The notes: a model not told the origin generated them from the sequence alone. A stretch of 45,825 bases of DNA from Anaerolineae bacterium (GCA_016929795.1 JAFGIA010000334.1:1-45825); one strand, 5' to 3'. Numbered from the stretch's first letter, positions 35,301 to 43,315 are shown. A program made the numbers and translations.

Positions 35301-36220
35301 AGCCGGGCCAGTTCCACCTTCCACAGGGAGTGGCGGCCAGCGAGGATGGGCGGGTGATCGTCGCCGACGCCGTCAACAACCGGCTGCAGGTGTTGGGCTT
35401 TGACGGCTTTGTATTGAGCTTCCAGCAGATCATCACCGCCGGGCTGGATAGCCCGGTCGGAGTGTCGCTCTATGGCCCCGATCGGATCGTAGTGGCCGAT
35501 ACAGGCAACAACCGCGTTGTGGTACTCGATGAGACCGGCACCCTGGTCGCACAATTCACCGCGCCCAACGACGGCTATCCTGGTTCTTTCAACCAGCCTC
35601 GCGGCGCGTTGGCCACAGCCAACGGCGACATCGTGGTGGCCGATACGGGCAACCAACGGGTGGTGACGATCTTTGGCGGGCTCCTGGAGTACGACCACGT
35701 CGTCCATCTCCCCCTCCTCCTGAAAAACCACGTCCCGCCTCCGCCCGGCTGTGTTGAGCTAATCGACGACGGCGGTTTTGAGGCGGGCACAGCCTGGCTC
35801 GCCGGCCAGACACCGCGCCCGGCCCGCTATACCGGCGAGCAAGTGCACGGCGGGAGCCAGGCATTGCTGCTGGGCCTGAAACCGGGTGAGGACGACGTGC
35901 GCAGCTATTCCTCCGTGCAGCAGGCGATCAGCCTGCCGGCCTATGCCGGCCATATCACCCTGACCTTCTGGATAGCCCCTCTGTCTGACGTGGACGAAGG
36001 GGATCGCCAGGAATGCCTCTTGTTGGATGACCAGGGCGAGCGGCTGGCGACCCTGATGCAGGACAACATCCATGGCACCGGCTGGACCATGATGTCCTAT
36101 GACCTGAGTGGCTATGCCGGAGAAGCGGTCATCCTCTACTTCAATGCCTACAACGATGGCGACGGCATCGGCGTCACCGGCTTCTATCTCGACGACGTGT
36201 CGGTAAAAGCTTGTCAATGA
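32393..36220 (+). CDS. Large secreted multidomain protein with zincin motif, LamG and NHL repeats
   Basis: The 1275-residue protein starts with a signal peptide (about 1-30). It has a CARDB/Ig-like region (about 65-205), then a peptidase-like region with HELSHQVGLID, i.e. HExxHxxGxxD with H321, E322, H325 and D331, the metzincin-type zinc site. Next come a beta domain, a fibronectin-III-like stretch (about 550-625), a LamG/concanavalin-like domain (about 738-935), four to five NHL-type propeller repeats (about 935-1105, recurring VADSGNHRLQ and VADTGNNRVV) and a C-terminal carbohydrate-binding-like jelly roll (about 1125-1275). It is probably an extracellular or surface metalloprotease or adhesin. 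GTGGAGGAGG lies just before ATG 32393. Expression seems controlled by the leader terminator. Confidence 0.85.
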   Translation: MKIQLAPARQWGIVLLIVGLGLATATIQAQQLDPPGASQRLSSPTRLRDGEPLPGAGYPWQPVARAAPAGWAPTTPPVGIDLDVTYIERDPIYKAYCVNYADGLPFLCPGTEGEQRWPAPGEVVTFTAHIVNKGTDASPAFAYSWRIDGGEVASGTLPSLAPAAEITVTYQWVWAHTVDGERVVDDHTIAFVVDPDDAIDETYETNNQLVDRTNALGFRFVITPEMYEAYNTPWDPAAFSYSAEDWLQRQVAAMNWSFAHSTYPTTPAGATERVRINQIIVSPTSLPWDRASDGGWFVDADYRLVSGWYDPVADIDWALVHELSHQVGLIDLYNLNVAHSSVQVLDQDSGPANLGFGWPRPDLMGGGDIDPHTDPHLYSSHSAGGISSTKGYRRGYYGEYQFDIPEENYLLVLDNQGNPAGNVQVSLYQRTGPANWMGELDIDNTPEITGTTGPDGRVLLANRPAGGGTTTRTGHVLRDNPLGVVDVVGNKNIFLLKLIQGDHEEFTWLDITTFNLAFWAGDTLSHTLVISAHVPPPGAPVAPLAAPGLVQAEQATVCWSPSPSPGVAGYHVYRAGPPYERVSGLLADLCYTEAWAAGRVYAVTAVDSAGRESGFSNFVWAPCLLNPTAVAMSPGGLRVVLDPQNGHALLRQQPDGRYLQNFGSVHYHLEESRFLAIDAQGRLLFSHPGDWYDSRHSIRVADEDATPIFEFGERGTGPGQFKTPAGVAVVGQGAAFEGPYPVDEHTLLLLHFDGNYDGAQGEVGMPGGTSFVSGRYDQGVLADNGDTLVYSTTGNIERTQGAIEFWLQPEWAGNDAESHTFFEVGDQWFNRIRITKDGANNLRLMVWDSTTEYGVAYNVAHWLAGEWHHVAVTWHDTDIALYVDGQMRDSSPSAHVPDTLAETMNVGSTHWTSEQAEAVIDEFRISDVPRIGTSSGFPYRILVADSGNHRLQAFDEMGNFVTAFGTWGSEPGQFHLPQGVAASEDGRVIVADAVNNRLQVLGFDGFVLSFQQIITAGLDSPVGVSLYGPDRIVVADTGNNRVVVLDETGTLVAQFTAPNDGYPGSFNQPRGALATANGDIVVADTGNQRVVTIFGGLLEYDHVVHLPLLLKNHVPPPPGCVELIDDGGFEAGTAWLAGQTPRPARYTGEQVHGGSQALLLGLKPGEDDVRSYSSVQQAISLPAYAGHITLTFWIAPLSDVDEGDRQECLLLDDQGERLATLMQDNIHGTGWTMMSYDLSGYAGEAVILYFNAYNDGDGIGVTGFYLDDVSVKACQ

Positions 36221-36221
36221 G

Positions 36222-36380
36222 ATGAGTATCAGGATGGCCTTTGCCGGAACCGGCTACATCTCCCGGATCCACGCCCTGTCGGCGCAAAAGCTGCCCGGCG
36301 GCGCCGAGGGGCTGGTCAACATGCGGATCGTGGATGCGGCCTACCAAAGCGCCCGGACCGGCCGGGTTGTCGCGCTTTAG
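36222..36380 (+). pseudogene. Internally deleted Gfo/Idh/MocA oxidoreductase relic
   Basis: A 52-codon reading frame begins 1 nt after the preceding stop. Its first 20 residues (MSIRMAFAGTGYISRIHALS) are the nucleotide-binding start of a Gfo/Idh/MocA-type dehydrogenase. Its last 25 (GAEGLVNMRIVDAAYQSARTGRVVAL) are the typical C-terminal helix of the same family. About 300 residues between them are missing, with the frame kept. It cannot be an active enzyme; it could still be translated by coupling. Confidence 0.75.
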
Positions 36381-36385
36381 AAGCC

Positions 36386-37288
36386 CTAAGGCTCCGGCGC
36401 CGGCCCCGCATCCTCCGGAATCGACGGCCCGGTCGGCAGGTCGCGTAGGTACTGGCACGACACAAAGCGCACGTCATCCCACACGTGTCCCTCGGCCAGG
36501 AAGGCGTCGATGTCCTTGATCCACCGCTTCTGGTCGTTCTCCAGCCGGTAGATGTGGTCGCTGCCCCCGCACTTGAGCAGCACGTGCAACGCCGGCCCCT
36601 CCTTGAACTTGGTCAGGAAGCTATCCTCCACCACGTGCACATCCTCCCACGTCAGCCCTAGGTGCTCGAACGCATCCATGCTGCTGATCCAACGCAGGCG
36701 GTCCTTCTCCAGGATATAGATCTCGGGTCCGCTCCCCTTCAGCACCAGCCCGTCGCGGATCACCAACGCCTGCGACTCGGGCAGGATGCGCGCCAGGCTC
36801 GTGCCATACTTGTTCACCGGGATATTGACCAGGGCGATCAGCACGGCGACGAGAATGGCCAGCCGCAGCAGCATCTTGCCCATGTGGATGCTCGGCAGCC
36901 GGGCCGGTGGCTCCCATCCTTCGTCGCCAGGTTGGGGCTCGCGCTCGGACGTGGGCCTGGGGGGCACGCGCGTAGGGGAGGTCGCCGGGCCTGTGGAAGC
37001 CAAAGCGGCCCGCCGCTGCTCGGTTGCTGGCGGCTCGGGCCGGGGCACAGGGATCGGGGCGGGCTTGGCCTCTGTCGATTCCACCGGCTGCCGCTCACTC
37101 CTCACCCCTTCTTCCGTCGCCGGCGGGCGCCCCTGCGGTACAGGGGTTCGCCAGCCACTGCCCGTGGCCTGGGTGCCCGGTGCCGGCGCGCCGCGGCGCG
37201 CTTTCTGCCGCTCGATCAGCGCATCCAGCAGGAGGTCGAGGATCTGATCAGTCGTCGACGCGTGCTCTTCCGGGGTTCGATCGTTCAT
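36386..37288 (-). CDS. Single-pass membrane protein with Pro-rich cytoplasmic part and two C-terminal repeats
   Basis: The 300-residue protein has a short helical N-terminus, a long Pro/Arg/Thr-rich low-complexity region (about 33-130), one transmembrane segment (about 140-157) and a C-terminal outer domain. That domain consists of two repeats of about 50 residues with the pattern Y-I-L/R-L-E-K/N-D-R-W-I-x-D-A-F followed by WEDV/WDDV. Similar repeats occur in cell-surface proteins of actinobacteria and Chloroflexota, but the function is unknown. It starts 9 bp after the preceding gene with AGGAGG in front, and is the last gene of the PadR operon. Confidence 0.75.
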   Translation of the reverse strand: MNDRTPEEHASTTDQILDLLLDALIERQKARRGAPAPGTQATGSGWRTPVPQGRPPATEEGVRSERQPVESTEAKPAPIPVPRPEPPATEQRRAALASTGPATSPTRVPPRPTSEREPQPGDEGWEPPARLPSIHMGKMLLRLAILVAVLIALVNIPVNKYGTSLARILPESQALVIRDGLVLKGSGPEIYILEKDRLRWISSMDAFEHLGLTWEDVHVVEDSFLTKFKEGPALHVLLKCGGSDHIYRLENDQKRWIKDIDAFLAEGHVWDDVRFVSCQYLRDLPTGPSIPEDAGPAPEP

Positions 37289-37297
37289 CTTTTCCTC

Positions 37298-38053
37298 CTA
37301 CCTCACCGTCAAGAAGCCGAGGATCTCGCCGATACTGGCCAGGATGTTGGTGTAGAAATTGCCGCCGAGCTGGCGGAACAGCTCGAACTCCATGCTCGGC
37401 GCCCCGATGAACGGGCGCAACGTCCACGCCATCTGGCTGCCGACAAAGGCATAGACGACGACCCACATCCACAGAACCCAGCGCCGTGCCGTGGCGCCCT
37501 CCCTGCCTGTCGTCGAAACGATCCTCATTCCCTGCGCCAAAAAGAGCACCCCTACGATGCCGCAGATGGCGAATATCGAAACATTCAGCAGCTTGAAAAA
37601 CTGGTAGCTCGCCGTTGTGAGCAAAAAGAAAACGACGATCGGGGCGAAACTGAGCAGCAGAACCCCGGTCACGGTAATGGCCGTCAGGATCAAGGCCACG
37701 TTTTGTGTCAGGCTCTGATTGGAACCAAAGAGCACGTTGAAAAAGTAGAGGGTCGGAGAGCACACGATCAATGTCGCCAGGAAGAGCAGCGGCAGCTTGA
37801 AGGCCGAGCTGAGCGTTTGCCACAGGCTGTGCGTCGAGCCCAGCACCGCGCCATACAGCGCCAGGAAGAGAATGCTCGAGATCAGCATCGCGCGCATCTT
37901 TTCATTCAGCCCCACTCCGTCCCGGATCTCGATGAAAAAGTGGTGACGGTTGCGCAGGATCGTCTCGATCACGGCCAGATCTGCCATCCCCCCACCATGC
38001 CGCTCTGCTTGCGGCTTGCTTATCACGCTATCCGTCGCTGACGATTGCTTCAT
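37298..38053 (-). CDS. Six-TM membrane protein (QMAWTLRPF family), function unknown
   Basis: The 251-residue protein has a cytoplasmic N-terminal stretch (1-55) and about six membrane helices. A conserved-looking block GSQMAWTLRPFIG precedes the last helix, followed by FELFRQLGGNFYTNI. Homologues are sometimes annotated, without experimental support, as actin-binding WH2 proteins; nothing here supports that. AGGAGG lies 10 nt before the ATG. The start overlaps the stop of the 43-residue gene by 4 bp. Confidence 0.75.
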   Translation of the reverse strand: MKQSSATDSVISKPQAERHGGGMADLAVIETILRNRHHFFIEIRDGVGLNEKMRAMLISSILFLALYGAVLGSTHSLWQTLSSAFKLPLLFLATLIVCSPTLYFFNVLFGSNQSLTQNVALILTAITVTGVLLLSFAPIVVFFLLTTASYQFFKLLNVSIFAICGIVGVLFLAQGMRIVSTTGREGATARRWVLWMWVVVYAFVGSQMAWTLRPFIGAPSMEFELFRQLGGNFYTNILASIGEILGFLTVR

Positions 38054-38181
38054 AGGTTTGTTGCCTCCTTTGGCCTGTTTTTCAGTGCTTCAGTGATCCC
38101 CTCTCCCGCGCCCCCGGCCACACCCCAAAAAGCCATGCACCAAACGCCCAGAAGCAGAAGGTGCCTTCTCTGTCGCTTCAT
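38050..38181 (-). CDS. Small membrane or secreted protein of 43 residues
   Basis: The frame runs from ATG 38181 to TGA 38050, whose TGA overlaps the next gene's ATG (ATGA). The product starts MKRQRRHLLLL, with a basic N-terminus, a hydrophobic core (LLLLGVWCMAFWGVAG) and a short polar tail, like a signal peptide or tiny single-pass protein. It fills the only gap in the operon, starting 19 bp after the preceding stop. A hairpin (AGAAGG/CCTTCT flanked by GAAGC/GCTTC) covers its first codons. No homologue is recognised. Coupling is the main support. Confidence 0.55.
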   Translation of the reverse strand: MKRQRRHLLLLGVWCMAFWGVAGGAGEGITEALKNRPKEATNL

Positions 38182-38200
38182 GATCCACCCACGTGTCGGC

Positions 38201-38683
38201 CTACCAGCGCGCCGCCGGCAGCGCGACAAAGAGGATCGTCAGCGCCCAGAAGAGCACCCAGGCGGCCAGCGCGTAGCGCCAGCGCTCGAACTTGAGCACC
38301 GGCAGCAGCAGCGCCGCGCACGCCACGACCCAGAACGCAGGCCGGCTCAGCAGTTGCGGCCATCCCAGGGCCGTGCCATCGGGCGCATAGGCCAGCCAGC
38401 GCAGCACCAGCGCGCACACCACCGGCAGCCCTGCCGCCACCACCGCGTCGGCCGTCCCCCAGCCCGCGTGCACCGCGCCAAGTTGGCGCGTTATCTCTTC
38501 CTCGATCCCAAAGCACGCCGCCGCATGGGCGAGGGCCGCCTCCTCATCCAGCCCGGCGGCGCGCGCGGCGGCCGCTGCCTCTTCCAGGTGGTCGCGCATC
38601 TCGCACAACACCTCGTGCTCGGTCTCGGCGTCGAGGTCGAGGCCGGCCGCGATGCGCGCCAACAGGGCCTCGATCTCGGTCAC
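38201..38683 (-). CDS. HAAS/DUF1700-type membrane protein, PadR partner
   Basis: The 160-residue protein has an N-terminal helical domain (about 1-70: EALLARIAAGLDLDAETEHEVLCEMRDHLEEAA) of the HAAS type, and four membrane helices (about 75-155). Such proteins are commonly encoded just downstream of PadR regulators and are thought to relay or modulate their signal at the membrane. The GTG start at 38683 overlaps the padR stop by 4 bp (GTGA). A longer frame from 38821 lies in padR antiphase and is rejected. Confidence 0.8.
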   Translation of the reverse strand: MTEIEALLARIAAGLDLDAETEHEVLCEMRDHLEEAAAAARAAGLDEEAALAHAAACFGIEEEITRQLGAVHAGWGTADAVVAAGLPVVCALVLRWLAYAPDGTALGWPQLLSRPAFWVVACAALLLPVLKFERWRYALAAWVLFWALTILFVALPAARW

Positions 38684-39021
38684 GGCGTCTCGACCCCCAG
38701 CAGCCGGTTCACGTTGCGCGTCAGCGCGTGCCACCCCTGCAACTCTCTTTCCAGGCGGCGCCGGCCCTCGTCGGTGATCGTATAGAATTTGCGCCGCCGG
38801 CTGCCCTCTTCGCCCTGCCACTCGGCGCGCAGGAACCCCTCGCGCTCCAGCTCGTGCAGGCGCGGGTAGACGAGCCCCTGCTTGAATTCGAAATAGCCGC
38901 CGCTCCGCCCTTCGAGCTGCTGGATGATCTCGTAGCCGTACATCGGCCTGTCAGCCTCTGCCAGCAAGTTCAGAAGGATGACGTTCGTCGTGCCCTTGCG
39001 CATCTGCTCCCGTATACTCAT
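38680..39021 (-). CDS. PadR-family transcriptional regulator
   Basis: The 113-residue protein has the PadR winged-helix fold: VILLNLLAEADRPMYGYEIIQQLEGRS with recognition helix GLVYPRLHELEREGFL, the wing containing RRRKFYTITDEG, and a short C-terminal dimer helix. PadR proteins usually repress their own operon and neighbours and release DNA on ligand binding. The ATG at 39021 has GGAGAGGAG upstream. First gene of a five-gene operon; divergent from a lipoprotein and a permease. Confidence 0.92.
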   Translation of the reverse strand: MSIREQMRKGTTNVILLNLLAEADRPMYGYEIIQQLEGRSGGYFEFKQGLVYPRLHELEREGFLRAEWQGEEGSRRRKFYTITDEGRRRLERELQGWHALTRNVNRLLGVETP

Positions 39022-39065
39022 CTGCGCTCCTCTCCCCGGTACACGTCCGTGCCTTACTTCATTAG

Positions 39066-39080
39066 GTTAGTATCTTAGGC
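39066..39080 (-). promoter_or_regulatory. Candidate PadR operator at the padR start point
   Basis: The minus strand reads GTGCCTAAGATACTA, sharing CCTAAG and an AT-rich end with the site 39173-39187. Its place over the predicted transcription start would repress padR. Confidence 0.4.
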
Positions 39081-39084
39081 ACGT

Positions 39085-39113
39085 AGTATAACACGCTCTC
39101 CTCTGCTTGTCAA
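39085..39113 (-). promoter_or_regulatory. Promoter of the padR operon
   Basis: On the minus strand perfect TTGACA (39113-39108), 17-bp spacer, TATACT (39090-39085); start near 39078, inside the candidate PadR site 39066-39080. Confidence 0.8.
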
Positions 39114-39165
39114 GAGCGCGATTCAGACGCGAAACCGACGCTTTCTCTACGCACAGCACCGCTGC

Positions 39166-39194
39166 TTGACAACGATACCTAAGTATGTTATACT
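39166..39194 (+). promoter_or_regulatory. Promoter of the lipoprotein-permease operon
   Basis: Perfect TTGACA (39166-39171), 17-bp spacer, TATACT (39189-39194). The spacer contains the dyad ATACCTAAGTAT. Confidence 0.8.
39173..39187 (+). promoter_or_regulatory. Candidate PadR operator in the lipoprotein promoter spacer
   Basis: GATACCTAAGTATG contains the inverted repeat ATAC-N4-GTAT lying between the -35 and -10 boxes, a position where a bound dimer would block RNA polymerase. Confidence 0.45.
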
Positions 39195-39221
39195 TTCTGC
39201 GCTCACTTTCGGAGGTGCGCG

Positions 39222-40841
39222 ATGAAACAATCGGTACGAGCGTTCGTTGCGATCTTGATCCTGCTTCCCACCCTTGCCGGTTGCGACCTGTCGTTCGGCG
39301 GTCAGCCCGCCCGCGACGTGGCGGCCGAGTTCGACCGCCTGGCGCGTTACGTCCCGGCGAATGCCGACTTGCCCCTCTTTTTCGACCTGAAGCCCCAGGG
39401 GGAAATCGCAGAGCGCTGGACGAGCCTGCGCAGCCGGTTGAGCGCGGATCTATCCAGCGAGGCGCTGCTCACCCTTGTCTTTGGACGGCCTGCCGGCCAG
39501 AATTCAATGTTGGGCCAGTTCAAAGCCGAGGAGCTCGGCCTGATGGACGTGATCGAGGGCCCGGCCGTCTCTGGATGGTGGAACAACACACAGTACGCCA
39601 TTCTCAAGGTGTCGAACGAGCGCGAGGCGCGCGAGGCGCTCATCCACAACCTGGGTGACGAATCCGCCTGGGAGCAGAAATCGTTCGAGGGCCGGCGGCT
39701 CTACTACGGCGAGTTCCTGGATGGCAGCGGCGCGACCATGCACCTGGCGTGGACCATAGCCGACGGCCTGGCATTCTTGATCTATAACACCAGCTCAGTC
39801 TGGTTCCACAAGCTGGAAGCGCTGCTCTCGGTGCCCGACCAAGACACGCTGGCAGCGCAGCCGGCATGGCAGTTGCTGCACAGCCGCCTGCCCGAAGGGC
39901 TCATCGCCGCCTCGTGCACGGTTCTGGCCCAGGGTGCGGCCGGATCGCCACCACCATCCAGCGGCGACGATCCTCTCTCCGCCCTGACCTGGTACCTGGA
40001 TGCCGTGATGCTTGCCGGCGTGCCCGAGGCGGAAGGAGTGCGCATCTACATCGATGGCACCTTTGCCCCGGGCGTGGCCGACGTGCCTGCGTTCCAGTCG
40101 CTATTCGCCCTGCCGCCGGTCGATGCCGCTGCCTGGCCCTCTCTGCCGGCCGGCACCGCGCTGGCGGTCATGAGCCACGACGCAGCCGCCGTCTGGCCCT
40201 GGGTGCGCGGGTTGTTCGGGCTAGAAGGCCTCGGCGATATCTTGGGTGCCAGCCTGCTAGATAGCCTCTTGGCGCCCGGGGGACCCTTGTCCGGCGCCTT
40301 TGCTCTCAGTATCACCCCACCGCTGCCTGCTCAGCCTCTGCTTGGCAGCGTTCCCTCGTTACAGTTCCTCGCCACGAGCCCCGACACAGATTCTGCCCAG
40401 GCGGCCGCGCTTGGCGTGGCCCTCAAAGATAGTGGCGCCATTCTCGGCGATAGTACGGTGGAAGGCATTGCCATACACCACCAGGTGGGCACCGCAGCCA
40501 GTGGCTATGCCCTGGCCTATGGGTTCGATGGCAGCACCTTTTACCTCGGCTCCTCGCCCGAGGTGATCGGCCTGGGGCTCACAGCTCAGCGCGATGGCAG
40601 CGGGCTGGTGACTCAACCCGCCTACCAGGCCTTTCTCCAGGCTGTGCCCAACCGGGCGTTTTACATCGGCTACGTCGACGGCGGCCATTTCCTCGATCTC
40701 GTACAGGCGAACACCCCTGCTGATCAGGGCGTCGACGGATCATTGTTTGCCCTGGCCAGCGGCTTTGACGGGATCGGGATCGGCCTGGCTTTGACGCCCG
40801 AGCGGCTGGACGGCGTCCTTTCCCTCGTGATCCTGGAGTGA
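39222..40841 (+). CDS. Lipoprotein with DUF3352-like domain
   Basis: This 539-residue protein has a lipoprotein signal peptide (1-20) and lipobox LAGC with Cys21, so it should be lipid-anchored outside the membrane. The rest resembles DUF3352-type proteins (repeated blocks such as YVPANADLPLFFDL, GLAFLIYNTSS, FYLGSSPEVIGLGL), whose function is unknown. It starts behind GGAGG at ATG 39222. Its stop overlaps the permease start by 4 bp (GTGA), so the two probably act together. Confidence 0.8.
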   Translation: MKQSVRAFVAILILLPTLAGCDLSFGGQPARDVAAEFDRLARYVPANADLPLFFDLKPQGEIAERWTSLRSRLSADLSSEALLTLVFGRPAGQNSMLGQFKAEELGLMDVIEGPAVSGWWNNTQYAILKVSNEREAREALIHNLGDESAWEQKSFEGRRLYYGEFLDGSGATMHLAWTIADGLAFLIYNTSSVWFHKLEALLSVPDQDTLAAQPAWQLLHSRLPEGLIAASCTVLAQGAAGSPPPSSGDDPLSALTWYLDAVMLAGVPEAEGVRIYIDGTFAPGVADVPAFQSLFALPPVDAAAWPSLPAGTALAVMSHDAAAVWPWVRGLFGLEGLGDILGASLLDSLLAPGGPLSGAFALSITPPLPAQPLLGSVPSLQFLATSPDTDSAQAAALGVALKDSGAILGDSTVEGIAIHHQVGTAASGYALAYGFDGSTFYLGSSPEVIGLGLTAQRDGSGLVTQPAYQAFLQAVPNRAFYIGYVDGGHFLDLVQANTPADQGVDGSLFALASGFDGIGIGLALTPERLDGVLSLVILE

Positions 40842-43303
40842 TCGCGCTCGATCTCGGCCGGCTGGCCATGCACGAGCTGTGGAGCTACCGTGCCCGCTCA
40901 CTCCTGTCGATCCTCGCCCTGGCACTCGCCTCTGGCCTGATCGTCGCGACCGGCGGCATTGGCGCGCTCCTGCGCAGCGCGGCCGAACAACCGGCTCCTC
41001 TCACCAGCCAGCCCGCCGATTTCTGGATCGCCAGCGCCTACGATGCCGACTATGACCTGCCTGCCGCCCTCGTCGAGCGGGCCGGGCAGGTGCCGGGCGT
41101 GGCGGCTGTGCAGCCGCTGCTGCGCCGCCCCGCGCAGATAAGCACCGGCAGCGGGGCTGTCGACACCCTGGCCCTCGTCGGCGTCGATCTGCCCGGCTAC
41201 CTGGCCTTCCACCGGCTGGCCCTCGCCGCGGGTGACCTTCCCACGGCGCAACAGCCCGGCCTCGTTGCCCTCTCCCCCTGGGCCCTGGTGCGCCAGGTGC
41301 GCCCCGGCGACGCAGTCACCCTCACCCTTGCCGGAACCGAGCTCGCCCTGCCACTGTCGGGCCTGATCGAGGTGCGTGACCTGGCCTCGGCCCAGCCGGG
41401 GCCGGTGATCTATGCCCCGCGCGAGGCGGTGGCGGCGCTTGCCGGCGTGGACAAAGCAGTCACGCTGGTGGAGGTGCGCCTGGCATCCGGTGCCTCTGCC
41501 CGCCGCGTGCAGTCGGCACTCGAAACGGAGCTGGGCACGGCGTATGTCGTCTCGTCACCGGCACAGCCCCATGCCGGCTTGTGGCAGCGGGTGGTCGTAG
41601 GTGCGCTCGCCTTTGTCGATGTCCTGGTGCTGATCGGCAGCGCGGCGCTCGTGTACGCCGCCTTTGCGTCGGCGGCACCCGGCCGGGCGCGGCGGGTCGC
41701 CGTGCTGCGGGCGGTGGGCGCGGCGCGTGCTCACGTCATAGCCCTCCTGATCGGCGAAGCGGCCCTCCTTGGATGGATCGGTGGCTGTCTGGGATTGCTT
41801 CTTGGCTCCCTGCTCGCGCGTGTGGGCAGCGGCCTGGCTGCGCCGGGCACCACGGGCACACTCGCGCCGCCTCTTCCCGGGGCCAGCATCGCCCTCGCGC
41901 TTGTGCTGGTGGTTGGCAGCAGCATCGCCGGCGCGCTGGGGCCGGTGCTGCGGGCGGCGCGGCAGCCGCCAGTGGTGGCCTTGCACCCTGGCGCCCCGCC
42001 GGGGATGGGCGCCATCCGCACCGGCTGCACCTCACGGCTACCCGGCCTCGCCCGCCTGGCACCGGCTACCTTTTGGCTGCTGCCCGGCCTGCTGCCCCTC
42101 GCCGTTGGCAACCTGGCGCGCGATCCGCGCCGTGCCCACCTCGTCGCCGGTGCCCTGGCGCTCGTGCTGACCATGTTCCTCGGCAGCATCGGCATCCTCT
42201 CCCTCCTCGACGAGGAGCTGGCCGCCGCCTTTGGCCGGCTGTCAGGTGGACCCGAGTACTCTTCGGGCGGCGACTATCTCTTGCTGCCCGACGTGGCGGC
42301 GCTGTCGCTCGGCGAGCTGGCCGGGCAGGACACCTCCGGCCTGCCGCCGCTCAGCCCCTCTCTGTTGGCGGCACTCGACGCACGCGGCGACGGTGCCTGG
42401 ATTATGCGCGGCACCACGGCCTCCGTGCCGGCCCTCGAGGTATTTCCGGGGCAGCCGACGATCCTGCTCGACGTCGGGGCCTATGCGCGCATGGGGGCCT
42501 TTCGTTTTCGCCAGGGGAGCTGGCCCGAGGCGCTCGCCGCGTTTGAGCGTGGCCCGGCGGTGCTGCTCGTGCCGGCGGTCGCCCGCCGCCTGGGCGCCGG
42601 ACCGGGTGACCTGGTCCGCCTCGACACCGTGCGCGGCCCCATCGATTTCACCGTGGCCGGCGTCGGCGACAGCGAGTTCACGACGTGCGTCCTGAGCCTT
42701 GCTGATGGCCAGGCCTACCTCGGCGCCAACGAGGTGAACGCGGCGCTGGTCAAGCTCCGGCCGGGCACCGACCCGGCCACGGTGCGCAGCGCCCTGCGCA
42801 GCGCCGTGCGCACCCATGGTGGCACGCTCCTGTCGCTGCGCGAGGCAGCCGGGCGGCTCCAGGGCACCTTTCAGCAAGCCCGCCTGGCCATGGGTTTGTT
42901 GTCGGGCCTGAGTGGGTTGGTCGCGCTGCTCGGCGTGGTCAGCGCCACCCTGTCGTCGGTCGCAGAGCGCCGGGAAGAGATCGGCCTGCTGCGTGCCGTC
43001 GGCGCCGCGCGGCCCCACGTGGCGCGCCTGGTGCTGGCCGAGGCGGGACTGCTTGGCGCCGTCGCAGCCGGCGTCGGCACGTTGCTCGGTTGGGCAGTCA
43101 CCCTGATCTTTTTCTGGATCGCCCGCGCTCAGCTAGGGCTGGGCAGCCAGGGCCTGCCCGGGCCCGGCGCGTGGGCACCACTCCTCGCCGCCACGGCAGC
43201 GGCGTGGCTCCTCTGGCCCGGCCTGGCCATGCTCGCCGCGCTCGTCGCCGCCCGCGCCGCCGCGCGCCTCCCCATCCTCGAAGCCCTGTTCGGCACCCCC
43301 TGA
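40838..43303 (+). CDS. FtsX/MacB-type ABC transporter permease
   Basis: The 821-residue protein has an N-terminal TM helix (about 20-42), a large extracellular MacB-like domain, three central TMs (about 255-370), a further TM pair near 410-445, a second extracellular domain and three C-terminal TMs (about 685-805). The FtsX signature (RRVAVLRAVGAARAHVIALLIGEAALLG and RREEIGLLRAVGAARPHVARLVLAEAGLLG) appears twice. Such permeases work in lipoprotein or macrolide export or mechanotransmission with an ATPase; no ATPase gene is in the window. Starts at GTG 40838, coupled to the lipoprotein stop. Confidence 0.88.
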   Translation: MIALDLGRLAMHELWSYRARSLLSILALALASGLIVATGGIGALLRSAAEQPAPLTSQPADFWIASAYDADYDLPAALVERAGQVPGVAAVQPLLRRPAQISTGSGAVDTLALVGVDLPGYLAFHRLALAAGDLPTAQQPGLVALSPWALVRQVRPGDAVTLTLAGTELALPLSGLIEVRDLASAQPGPVIYAPREAVAALAGVDKAVTLVEVRLASGASARRVQSALETELGTAYVVSSPAQPHAGLWQRVVVGALAFVDVLVLIGSAALVYAAFASAAPGRARRVAVLRAVGAARAHVIALLIGEAALLGWIGGCLGLLLGSLLARVGSGLAAPGTTGTLAPPLPGASIALALVLVVGSSIAGALGPVLRAARQPPVVALHPGAPPGMGAIRTGCTSRLPGLARLAPATFWLLPGLLPLAVGNLARDPRRAHLVAGALALVLTMFLGSIGILSLLDEELAAAFGRLSGGPEYSSGGDYLLLPDVAALSLGELAGQDTSGLPPLSPSLLAALDARGDGAWIMRGTTASVPALEVFPGQPTILLDVGAYARMGAFRFRQGSWPEALAAFERGPAVLLVPAVARRLGAGPGDLVRLDTVRGPIDFTVAGVGDSEFTTCVLSLADGQAYLGANEVNAALVKLRPGTDPATVRSALRSAVRTHGGTLLSLREAAGRLQGTFQQARLAMGLLSGLSGLVALLGVVSATLSSVAERREEIGLLRAVGAARPHVARLVLAEAGLLGAVAAGVGTLLGWAVTLIFFWIARAQLGLGSQGLPGPGAWAPLLAATAAAWLLWPGLAMLAALVAARAAARLPILEALFGTP

Positions 43304-43315
43304 TCTATCGCCCCC

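Noticed and set aside
37298..38053. Actin-binding WH2 protein
   Set aside because: That name is attached to similar proteins in databases, but the sequence is a multi-pass membrane protein without a WH2 helix.
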